DNA of 29,009 bases. It comes from Susulua sp964590995. GTDB taxonomy: Bacteria > Omnitrophota > Gorgyraeia > Duberdicusellales > 4484-171. The notes beneath the pieces were generated by a model. It saw only the letters and a program-made list of their open reading frames with translations, had not been told where the DNA came from and ran no database searches. Within the stretch, counting starts at the first letter, position 1. Each line of letters begins with the position of its first letter. Both the position numbers and the translations under genes were made by a program. Shown here piece after piece: positions 23,020-29,009 of this stretch. The DNA lies in the NCBI GenBank assembly GCA_964590995.1, contig CAZPYY010000009.1:1-29009 (forward strand). Reading direction: 5' to 3'.

Positions 23020-23809
23020 GGCTAATACAATCAGAAAACTGATTATTAAGATGTTAGCTGAGGCTAAGAGCGGGCATCCCGGCGGGTCTCTCTCAGCTAC
23101 AGAGATTGTTGCTTGCCTTTACTTTGAAGTCATGCGCCATAATCCTAAGGATCCTAATTGGCCAGGAAGGGATAGGTTCCATCTTTCTAAGGGGCATTGT
23201 TGTCCGGCTATTTATTCTGGCTTAGCTTTGAGCGGATATTTTTCTGTTGAGGAGTTGATGAAGTTAAGAAAAATTGGTTGTCTTCTTCAAGGCCATCCTG
23301 ACCGAGGCACTCCGGGGATAGAAGTAGCCAGTGGATCTTTGGGCCAGGGTTTATCGGTTGCTTGTGGTATGAGCATGGCAGCTAAGATAGATAAGAAGGA
23401 TAATCGCGTCTATTGCCTTATGGGTGATGGCGAGCTTCAAGAGGGAAATATTTGGGAAGCAGCAATGTCAGCGGCTCATTTTAAACTAGATAATCTTTGC
23501 GGGATCGTCGATTACAATCACTTTCAGATTGATGGTTGCACTGAAGAAATAATGAATTTAGCGCCTCTAGCCGATAAGTGGAGATCTTTTGGTTGGCATG
23601 TTATCCAATGTGATGGACATAGCATAGAAGAGTTGCTTAGAGCATTTGAAGAAGCGAAGACGATTAAACAAAAACCAACGGTAATTATCGCCCAGACAGT
23701 TAAAGGAAAGGGGGTATCTTTTATGGAGCACGTAGTTGATTTCCACGGAAGAGCTCCTACCGAAGAAGAGAAAAATGTCGCCTTAGACGAATTAGGTAAA
23801 GACGATTAA
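22988..23809 (+). CDS. Transketolase, N-terminal subunit
   Basis: This 273-residue subunit carries the thiamine-diphosphate-binding half of a two-piece transketolase. KSGHPGGSLSATEI (27-40), SKGH (67-70), LGQGLSVACGM (118-128), the TPP motif GDGELQEGNIWEA (146-158) and the metal residue in DYNHFQID (175-182) are in family order. The partner half follows after a repeat array. Transketolase shuttles two-carbon units in the non-oxidative pentose phosphate pathway, giving ribose 5-phosphate for prs downstream. ATG 22988 overlaps the end of the TPR gene by 32 bases and lacks a ribosome site. No later start keeps the conserved N-terminus, so I keep it. Confidence 0.92.
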   Translation: MKTKISFLKDKANTIRKLIIKMLAEAKSGHPGGSLSATEIVACLYFEVMRHNPKDPNWPGRDRFHLSKGHCCPAIYSGLALSGYFSVEELMKLRKIGCLLQGHPDRGTPGIEVASGSLGQGLSVACGMSMAAKIDKKDNRVYCLMGDGELQEGNIWEAAMSAAHFKLDNLCGIVDYNHFQIDGCTEEIMNLAPLADKWRSFGWHVIQCDGHSIEELLRAFEEAKTIKQKPTVIIAQTVKGKGVSFMEHVVDFHGRAPTEEEKNVALDELGKDD

Positions 23810-23898
23810 TAGTTGCTTTAGTTAATATAGTTGATTTAGTTGGTTTAGTTTATTTAAACTATATTAACAATGTAAACAATAAAAACTACATAAACTAA
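23809..23898. repeat. Ten nonamers: five WTAGTTNNT units followed by five in inverse orientation
   Basis: Counted in nines from 23809: ATAGTTGCT, TTAGTTAAT, ATAGTTGAT, TTAGTTGGT, TTAGTTTAT, then TTAAACTAT, ATTAACAAT, GTAAACAAT, AAAAACTAC, ATAAACTAA. The last unit is the exact reverse complement of the fifth. GTTAATATAGTT (23821-23832) and AACTATATTAAC (23857-23868) are perfect inverted repeats. The array fills the whole gap between the two transketolase halves. Confidence 0.85.
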
Positions 23899-23901
23899 AA
23901 A

Positions 23902-24828
23902 ATGGAAAAACTATACGCCCGCAATATTTATGGGAAGACACTTCTGGAATTAGGTAAGAAGCATAAGGACCTAGTTGTTTTAGATGCTGATCTCTCTGGC
24001 TCAACACGTACTGCTTTTTTTGGCCGAGAGTTTCCCGAGAGGTTTTTCAACTTTGGTGTTGCTGAGCAGAATATGATGGCTACTGCTGCTGGTTTAGCTA
24101 GTTGTGGTAAAGTTGTTTTCGCATCTACCTTTGCTATGTTTGCTACTGCCCGGCCACTTGATCAAGTAAGAAATACAATTTGTTACAATAACTTCAATGT
24201 TAAGATTGTGGCTACGCATGGAGGAATAACTGTGGGTGAAGATGGGGCGTCGCATCAGGCCTTGGAGGATATTGCTCTTTTCAGAGCAATTCCTAATATG
24301 AAGATAATCGTGCCTGCTGATGCTCCGCAAACCAGAGAAGCAGTCATTGCAGCTTATCAAACTCCCGGGCCTTTTTACATTCGTTTAGGCCGTTCAAAAA
24401 TTCCTACCCTTCAAAAGAAGAGTGATTTTGTCTTTGGGAAGGGGCAGATAGTCGAAGAGGGCAAAGATTTAGCAATAATTACCTGTGGCATTATGGTTAA
24501 TGAATCACTAATGGCAAGTAAGATTCTAAAAGAAAAGGGGATCTCGACAACAGTAGTTAATTTTCATACCATAAAGCCAATCGATGAGGATTTACTCCTA
24601 AGTATTGCCAAGAAGTACAAGAAGATCCTTGTCTGTGAAGAGCACCAGATTACCGGCGGTCTCTTCTCAGCTGTTTCTGAGGTGTTGATTCGCAAATGCC
24701 CGACGCAAGTAAAGCCCATAGGGATAGAGGATGAATTCGGTCAATCCGGTTCACCTCAGGAGTTGATGGATTTTTATGGCCTCTCCGCTAATAATATCGC
24801 TGAAAAAGCACAAGAGTTTTTGCGGTAG
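23902..24828 (+). CDS. Transketolase, C-terminal subunit
   Basis: This 308-residue subunit carries the pyrimidine-binding and C-terminal domains of the split transketolase. GVAEQNMMATAAGLA (52-66) contains Glu55, the residue that activates thiamine diphosphate. HGGITVGEDGASHQALEDIA (about 106-125) holds the family His and Asp contacts, followed by PADAPQTREA and FYIRLGR. The C-terminal domain includes CEEHQITGGLFSAV. It pairs with the N subunit encoded just before. ATG 23902 has no Shine-Dalgarno; the preceding bases belong to the nonamer array. Its 3' end overlaps the start of ispE by 53 bases. Confidence 0.92.
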   Translation: MEKLYARNIYGKTLLELGKKHKDLVVLDADLSGSTRTAFFGREFPERFFNFGVAEQNMMATAAGLASCGKVVFASTFAMFATARPLDQVRNTICYNNFNVKIVATHGGITVGEDGASHQALEDIALFRAIPNMKIIVPADAPQTREAVIAAYQTPGPFYIRLGRSKIPTLQKKSDFVFGKGQIVEEGKDLAIITCGIMVNESLMASKILKEKGISTTVVNFHTIKPIDEDLLLSIAKKYKKILVCEEHQITGGLFSAVSEVLIRKCPTQVKPIGIEDEFGQSGSPQELMDFYGLSANNIAEKAQEFLR

Positions 24829-25669
24829 TAAGATTAAAATTTTAAGTCCGGCCAAAATAAATCTTTACCTTAATATAAAAGGAAAGTATCCCGGCGGATT
24901 CCACCGACTAGAGAGCATCATCGAGCGTATCTCTTTATGTGACCAGATTTCAATCAGGCTAATCACGACCCCAGCAATAAAATTATCATCAAACCTTAAA
25001 AGTCTTGAAACTGACGATAATATTGTATTTAAAGCTGCCCAGCTTCTAAAGGAACGATTTAAAATTCCTTTCGGTTTTGATATTTTCCTCCAAAAAAGAA
25101 TCCCTATAGGTGCTGGGTTAGGGGGAGGCTCATCTAATGCTGCTTCTACTCTCTTAGGGTTAAATCAGCTCCTTGATTTAAAGCTAAAAAGAGAGGGGAT
25201 TTACTCATTGGGTAGACAATTAGGCAGCGATGTTAACTTTTTCCTATCCGAGAGTCAATTTGCTTTTCTTACCGGTAGAGGCGAGAAGATAACCCCCTTG
25301 GAGATAAGGAAGAAATTCAGCCATTTTATTATCTGGCCAGGCATATCTGTATCTACTAAAAGGGTTTATGCCGGTATGAGAGTAAAATTGACAAAATTTT
25401 TTAATAATGCTAATATAATGCGGTACGCTTTAAAGAAAGGGGATATTCCTTTAATTAAAAAGAGCATTTTTAATGCTTTGGAAAAGAGAGCCCTTTCACT
25501 TTATGCCGAGTTAGAGAGAGCAAAAAATTACTTGGAGAAAAGAGGTATCTTTGCAAAAGTAACCGGTTCAGGTAGTGCTTTTTATACAGTTGGCAAGCTT
25601 ATCTCTTTATCTAAGATAAAGAGATTGGTACCCAAAGGGTGGGCTGTATTTGAAGTTAATACTTTTTAA
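24776..25669 (+). CDS. ispE: 4-diphosphocytidyl-2-C-methyl-D-erythritol kinase
   Basis: This 297-residue GHMP kinase of the non-mevalonate isoprenoid pathway phosphorylates CDP-ME with ATP. It has SPAKINLYLNI (24-34), the ATP loop PIGAGLGGGSSNAAS (110-124), GSDVNFFL (150-157) with the catalytic Asp152, and TGSGSAFY near the end. The start is uncertain. ATG 24776 is the only ATG before the conserved KIKILSPAKIN and adds about 18 unconserved residues, with a 53-base overlap into the previous gene. A rarer start nearer 24830 would give a more usual N-terminus. In many bacteria ispE stands close to spoVG, glmU and prs, as here. Confidence 0.92.
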   Translation: MASPLIISLKKHKSFCGSKIKILSPAKINLYLNIKGKYPGGFHRLESIIERISLCDQISIRLITTPAIKLSSNLKSLETDDNIVFKAAQLLKERFKIPFGFDIFLQKRIPIGAGLGGGSSNAASTLLGLNQLLDLKLKREGIYSLGRQLGSDVNFFLSESQFAFLTGRGEKITPLEIRKKFSHFIIWPGISVSTKRVYAGMRVKLTKFFNNANIMRYALKKGDIPLIKKSIFNALEKRALSLYAELERAKNYLEKRGIFAKVTGSGSAFYTVGKLISLSKIKRLVPKGWAVFEVNTF

Positions 25670-25678
25670 GTGAGACTT

Positions 25679-25787
25679 ATCCTTGATATTTATAATGTCA
25701 AGGATGTAGTCGAACTTAATCCGCCTAAGGCGGATTTAATTCACACACGTATCACTTATAGTCGTTAGTGCTCCATAAGTGATGTGT
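25679..25787 (+). promoter_or_regulatory. Three consecutive hairpins in the spoVG leader
   Basis: Within the 139-base gap lie three perfect stems. ATCCTTGA (25679-25686) pairs with TCAAGGAT (25698-25705). AATCCGCC-TAA-GGCGGATT is at 25718-25736, with the same core as the element in glnA. ATCACTTAT (25751-25759) pairs with ATAAGTGAT (25775-25783) and can extend to CAC/GTG with a 2-base bulge. None is followed by a T-run. The third ends seven bases before the AAAGGAGG ribosome site of spoVG. Confidence 0.7.
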
Positions 25788-25808
25788 TCATTAAAGGAGG
25801 TAGGTTCT

Positions 25809-26234
25809 ATGGAGATCACAGAAGTCAGGGTTTCTCTTCGAGAAAGTGAGGGCAAGAGACTTAAGGCTTATGCAACAATCACCTTTGATAACTCCTTTGT
25901 AGTAAGAAACATCAAGGTCATTGAAGGTAACAACGGTTTATTTGTTGCAATGCCAGCAAGGAAGTTAAAGCAATTTTGTCCTCGTTGCGGCAAAAAGGTT
26001 GATGTTGGTAGTCAATACTGTAACCATTGCGGAGTGCAATTACCTCCTCCTACTCGGGAGTCAGAAGATATCCGACACACTACTCATCAAGATTTAGCAC
26101 ATCCTATCAATCAGGAGTTTCGTGATTACTTGCAGAGTAAGGTTTTAGATGCTTATCACGATGAGAAGGCATCGCCGAGAGAAAAGTCTGCTAAGGAAGA
26201 GACTACATCAGGAGAAGGAAACGAAGGAGAATAA
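25809..26234 (+). CDS. spoVG: SpoVG family RNA/DNA-binding regulator with an inserted zinc ribbon
   Basis: This 141-residue protein begins MEITEVRVSL and follows SpoVG through FDNSFVVRNIKVIEG and GLFVAMPARK (43-52). Ordinary SpoVG then goes straight on to a short linker and the DIAHPIN block. Here a CPRC...CNHC knuckle (Cys57, 60, 71 and 74) and a Pro/Arg-rich stretch are inserted before DLAHPINQEFRDYL (95-108). A charged tail (about 119-141, Glu/Lys/Ser-rich) is also extra. SpoVG proteins bind nucleic acid and affect development, septation and virulence genes. ATG 25809 has the near-perfect ribosome site AAAGGAGG; an upstream in-frame ATG at 25779 does not. The stop is five bases before tRNA-Gln. 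Confidence 0.88.
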   Translation: MEITEVRVSLRESEGKRLKAYATITFDNSFVVRNIKVIEGNNGLFVAMPARKLKQFCPRCGKKVDVGSQYCNHCGVQLPPPTRESEDIRHTTHQDLAHPINQEFRDYLQSKVLDAYHDEKASPREKSAKEETTSGEGNEGE

Positions 26235-26239
26235 AATAC

Positions 26240-26311
26240 TGCCCGGTAGTGTAATCGGTAACACATCAGCTTTTGGAGCTGAGTTTCCTGGTTCGAGTCC
26301 AGGCCGGGCAA
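26240..26311 (+). tRNA. tRNA-Gln (anticodon TTG)
   Basis: A full cloverleaf is visible. The acceptor TGCCCGG pairs with CCGGGCA, and the U1-A72 pair is typical of tRNA-Gln. The D-arm stem is GTGT/ACAC. The anticodon stem TCAGC/GCTGA has loop TTTTGGA with anticodon TTG, and the T-arm stem CCTGG/CCAGG has loop TTCGAGT. The discriminator is A at 26311, and CCA is not encoded. It lies between spoVG and glmU with short gaps and no promoter of its own, so it is probably processed out of the mRNA. Confidence 0.96.
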
Positions 26312-26342
26312 CTGATATTTTACTAGTAGTGAGTAGGTGATT

Positions 26343-27674
26343 ATGGAAAGTTTCACAGTGGTAATTTTAGCCGGCGGCAAGGGTGAGAGGATGAAGTCAA
26401 CTTCACCCAAAGCCCTTTGTGATTTATTAGGCCAGACTTTAATCTACTATCCTTTAAAGGAGGTGTTGAAGCTAAAGAGATGCCTTAAAGAGATAATTGT
26501 TGTAGTAGGGTATAAGGCTAAAGAGGTTGTGCAAGAGGTGAAGAAGTCTTTCTCAAAGAAGCAGAAGATAAAATTTGTTTACCAATCTAAGATGTTAGGG
26601 ACTGCTAACGCTTTAGCCCTCGCCTATAAAAAGATAAAGCATAATAATATTTTAGTTCTCTGTACTGACACTCCTTTAATAAGTGCCGAGACCCTTAAAG
26701 CTTTTATCTCATCCTTTTTAAAGAAAAAGCTCTCTTGTTCCATGCTTACCGCTGATGTAAGCGATAAGAATTCTTTAGGTGTTATCTTAAGAGATAAAGA
26801 AGGAAAGGTAAAGGGAATCAGAGAAAAGATTACCTCTGGTTCTAATCGAATAAGAGAATCTCTTAGCGAAGAGGTAAATAGCGGGGTATATTGTTTTAAA
26901 AAGAAGACCTTAGGGGAGAACCTTCCGAGAATAAAGAAGAATAAGAGGAAAAAAGAGTATTTTCTTACCGATATAGTAGAAATTCTTTATAGCCGGGGGG
27001 AGAGGCTAGATGCCTATTTTCTAGATAGAGCCGAGGAAATTTTAGGCATAAATAACCAAAAAGACCTTTGGAAAGTCAATAAATTAATGCGTCAGAAGGT
27101 GTTAGAGGAGTTAGTAGCAAAAGGGGTTAAGGTTATTGACCCTGAGGCTACCTTTGTTGAAGCTGGGGTCAGAATAGGGAAAAATACCATAATTTATCCC
27201 TTTACCTTCATTGAGAAAGGTGCTATAATTGGCAACAATTGTTCCCTGGGTCCTTTTGTGCGTATACGTGGGAATAGCTCAGTTGGTGCTAATACTCAGG
27301 TGGGCAATTTTCTGGAAATAAACCGTACCCAAGTAGGAAAGAAGGTAAGAATAAAGCACTTTGGCTATTTGGGAGATACACGAATAGCTGATAGGGTTAA
27401 TATCGGTGCTGGTACTGTAGTTGCCAACTATGATGGTAAGTCTAAGCAGAAAACCGATATTAAAGAAGGCGCTTTTATTGGGTCAGATACTGTCTTAGTG
27501 GCCCCAATTAAAGTAGGTAAGGGGGCAGTTACTGGTGCCGGGAGCGTTGTTACTAAAGACGTTAAACCCAATACAGTAGTAGTAGGTGTTCCGGCAAGAA
27601 AGTTAAAAAAAACCGGCCTGCCGGCCCGCTTCGACTCGCGTCGAGCGAAACGAGCAGGCAGGAAAGAGGGGTAG
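26343..27674 (+). CDS. glmU: Bifunctional GlcNAc-1-phosphate uridyltransferase / glucosamine-1-phosphate acetyltransferase
   Basis: This 443-residue protein makes UDP-GlcNAc for peptidoglycan and lipopolysaccharide. The N-terminal pyrophosphorylase domain has VVILAGGKGERMKSTSPK (6-23), QSKMLGTANAL and LCTDTPLI. The C-terminal left-handed beta-helix has hexapeptide repeats and the acetyltransferase core INIGAGTVVANYDGKSK-like block, then IGSDTVLVAPIKVG and GAGSVVTKDV. The normal protein would end soon after GVPARKLK. About 18 more residues (TGLPARFDSRRAKRAGRKEG) come from a palindromic element. ATG 26343 is preferred; an in-frame GTG at 26337 would add two residues. prs starts four bases after the stop. 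Confidence 0.94.
   Translation: MESFTVVILAGGKGERMKSTSPKALCDLLGQTLIYYPLKEVLKLKRCLKEIIVVVGYKAKEVVQEVKKSFSKKQKIKFVYQSKMLGTANALALAYKKIKHNNILVLCTDTPLISAETLKAFISSFLKKKLSCSMLTADVSDKNSLGVILRDKEGKVKGIREKITSGSNRIRESLSEEVNSGVYCFKKKTLGENLPRIKKNKRKKEYFLTDIVEILYSRGERLDAYFLDRAEEILGINNQKDLWKVNKLMRQKVLEELVAKGVKVIDPEATFVEAGVRIGKNTIIYPFTFIEKGAIIGNNCSLGPFVRIRGNSSVGANTQVGNFLEINRTQVGKKVRIKHFGYLGDTRIADRVNIGAGTVVANYDGKSKQKTDIKEGAFIGSDTVLVAPIKVGKGAVTGAGSVVTKDVKPNTVVVGVPARKLKKTGLPARFDSRRAKRAGRKEG
27617..27662. repeat. 46-bp GC-rich palindromic element forming the 3' end of glmU
   Basis: CCTGCC (27617-27622) and GGCAGG (27657-27662) are the ends. Inside, CGCT-T-CGAC-TCGC-GTCGAGCG forms a second stem with one bulged T. 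The element is read through in frame and supplies most of the Arg/Lys-rich tail of GlmU. Its ends match the palindrome in the carB leader (14361-14372). Confidence 0.8.
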
Positions 27675-27678
27675 AATT

Positions 27679-28617
27679 ATGAGTAAGATGGTAATTTTTA
27701 GCGGGACGGCCAATGAGAAATTATCTGAGAAGATTTCTAAGAGCTTGAAGGTTAAACTGGGGAAATTAAATGTTTTCCGCTTTAGCGACGGAGAAATCGG
27801 AGTAAAGGTCCACGAGAATGTAAGAGGTAAAGATGTTTTTATTATTCAGCCTACTTGTCCGCCGGTAAATGAGAATTTAACAGAGTTGTTGATTGTCCTT
27901 GATGCCTTACGCAGAGCTTCGGCTTCTAGAATAACCGCAGTAATTCCTTACTTTGGCTATGCTCGACAGGATAGGAAGGATCAACCCCGGGTTCCTATCA
28001 CCGCTAAACTGGTAGCTAATATTTTATATGGCGCAGGAGCAAGTCGAGTATTAACTTTAGATTTGCACGCTGGTCAGATTCAAGGTTTTTTTGATATCCC
28101 GGTGGATCATCTCTATGGGATTAATACCATAGTCGATTATTTTAAGAGAGCAAAGACTAATAATTTAGTAATTGTCTCCCCTGATGTCGGTGGGATAAAG
28201 ATGGCTCGTGCCTATGCGAAGCGATTTAGAGCCGGATTAGCAATTGTTGATAAAAGAAGAAATACCCCTGAGTCTACAGAGGTTATGAATATATTAGGTG
28301 AGGTTAAAGGCAAGAATGTTATTATGGTTGACGATATAGTTGCTACCGGTTCTTCTTTAACTGAGGCAGCTAAGGCCTTGAAGAAAGCCGGAGCAAAGAA
28401 GATATTCGCCGCTATTACTCACGGTATCTTATCTAATAATGCTGTCGGTAAGATAAACAAGTCTTGTATTGATTCCTTGATAATTACTGACTCTATTCCT
28501 TTAGATAGGAATAAGAAGTCTAAGAAGATAAAGGTTATTTCTGTAGGTAGTCTTTTTGCTGAAGCAATAAAGAGAATTCACTTTGAGAAGTCAATAAGCG
28601 TACTTTTTGACCAATAG
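27679..28617 (+). CDS. prs: Ribose-phosphate pyrophosphokinase (PRPP synthase)
   Basis: This 312-residue class I PRPP synthase makes PRPP from ribose 5-phosphate and ATP. FSDGEIGVKVHENVRG (35-50), the catalytic flexible loop YFGYARQDRK (91-100), the signature LDLHAGQIQGFFD (127-139) with the metal-binding His130, and the ribose-phosphate loop VDDIVATGSSL (217-227) are all intact. PRPP feeds the PurF-like protein, HisG and nucleotide synthesis. The ribosome site is AGAGGGG, just inside the glmU 3' end, so translation is linked. glmU-prs-rplY is a widely conserved order. Confidence 0.96.
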   Translation: MSKMVIFSGTANEKLSEKISKSLKVKLGKLNVFRFSDGEIGVKVHENVRGKDVFIIQPTCPPVNENLTELLIVLDALRRASASRITAVIPYFGYARQDRKDQPRVPITAKLVANILYGAGASRVLTLDLHAGQIQGFFDIPVDHLYGINTIVDYFKRAKTNNLVIVSPDVGGIKMARAYAKRFRAGLAIVDKRRNTPESTEVMNILGEVKGKNVIMVDDIVATGSSLTEAAKALKKAGAKKIFAAITHGILSNNAVGKINKSCIDSLIITDSIPLDRNKKSKKIKVISVGSLFAEAIKRIHFEKSISVLFDQ

Positions 28618-28629
28618 GGAGTTGATGCA

Positions 28630-29009
28630 ATGGAGAGGATAAAAATTAAAGTTGAGAAGAGAGAAACAATAGGAAAAGAAGGTGTAAAGAAATTACGCAA
28701 ACAGGGTTATGTTCCAGCAGTAGTATATAGTGATGATACTAATATTACCTTGTCAATTCCCTTTAGTGGCTTTAAGACCTTGCGTTCGATAAATTTTTCT
28801 GAGAGTGCTGTAATTGACATGGAAATAGGTGGCGAGAAGAAAGCTAAATCTATTCCGGTTCTTATCAAGGATATTCAGTATCATCCCCTTACTGAGGATG
28901 TTATCCATGTTGATTTTTTAAAGGTTTCCTTAAAAGATAAGATAAAAGTCCATGTTCCGATAGTTCTTAAGGGTGAGTCAAAGCAGGTTAAGGAAGAAAG
29001 CGGAACTCT
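28630..29009 (+). CDS. rplY: Ribosomal protein bL25 (Ctc/TL5 type), 3' end outside window
   Basis: The frame from ATG 28630 is open to the window end (126 complete codons). It begins MERIKIKVEKRETIGKEGVK, followed by LRKQGYVPAVVYS. This is the L25 N-terminal pattern: a basic 'R...GK.g.rrLR..G.vPAvvYG' strand and helix, here with YSDD in place of YG. IPVLIKDIQYHPLTEDVIHVDFLKV (about 77-101) is the second family block that binds 5S rRNA. Length beyond 94 residues and the start of a further beta domain (KDKIKVHVPIVLKGES) show the long Ctc/TL5 form. It lies 12 bases after prs. In many bacteria pth follows. Confidence 0.93.
   Translation, partial: MERIKIKVEKRETIGKEGVKKLRKQGYVPAVVYSDDTNITLSIPFSGFKTLRSINFSESAVIDMEIGGEKKAKSIPVLIKDIQYHPLTEDVIHVDFLKVSLKDKIKVHVPIVLKGESKQVKEESGT

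Noticed and set aside
25691..25696. TATAAT as the -10 box of a spoVG promoter
   Set aside because: There is no acceptable -35 at 16-18 bases upstream, and the hexamer lies in the loop and arm of a hairpin.

Overview
This is a 29 kb stretch of an AT-rich bacterial chromosome. It is densely packed, with every gene on the + strand except one (a glutamine synthetase on the - strand). The organism is probably a diderm, because an LpxL/HtrB-type lipid acyltransferase is present. The mix of a divergent FtsA, NfnAB, DUF1846, a two-subunit transketolase and a SpoVG carrying a zinc ribbon makes me think of an uncultured lineage such as Omnitrophota (OP3). That assignment is an inference from gene content and style, not from a marker gene.

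Layout. (1) 1-4781, division and signalling: the 3' end of ftsQ, an ftsA-like gene with eroded nucleotide-binding motifs, a large helical protein and an HD-GYP protein; the last two share an N-terminal module. (2) 4804-8681, envelope: an MGDG-synthase-type glycosyltransferase, an LpxL-like acyltransferase, a GT2 glycosyltransferase, pcm and a small export-type membrane protein. (3) 8690-20770, a nitrogen and glutamine block: nfnAB, gdhA, glnA (- strand), carB, DUF1846 and a PurF-like protein. Two of its transcription units start with a promoter followed at once by an intrinsic-terminator hairpin. (4) 20771-25669: hisG, a 29-residue basic protein, a TPR protein, the two halves of transketolase, and ispE. 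(5) 25670-29009: spoVG, tRNA-Gln(TTG), glmU, prs and rplY. This order is close to the ispE-spoVG-glmU-prs-ctc order of Bacillus.

Most striking is the glutamine synthetase, which carries an N-terminal excisionase/MerR-type helix-turn-helix. Its promoter holds a perfect inverted repeat (TGTAAA-N7-TTTACA) across the spacer and -10. This looks like the Bacillus GS/GlnR/TnrA circuit fused into one polypeptide. A few kilobases away, a PurF-like protein keeps its Fe-S ligands and PRPP loop but has Ser where the glutaminase needs Cys.

A second theme is small repeats. GC-rich palindromic elements lie in leaders and also in frame inside glnA (36 bp, 12 codons) and at the end of glmU. Short-period arrays (7-, 9- and 10-mers with fixed cores and variable positions) lie inside nfnA, between the transketolase halves and after hisG; the last two reverse orientation midway.
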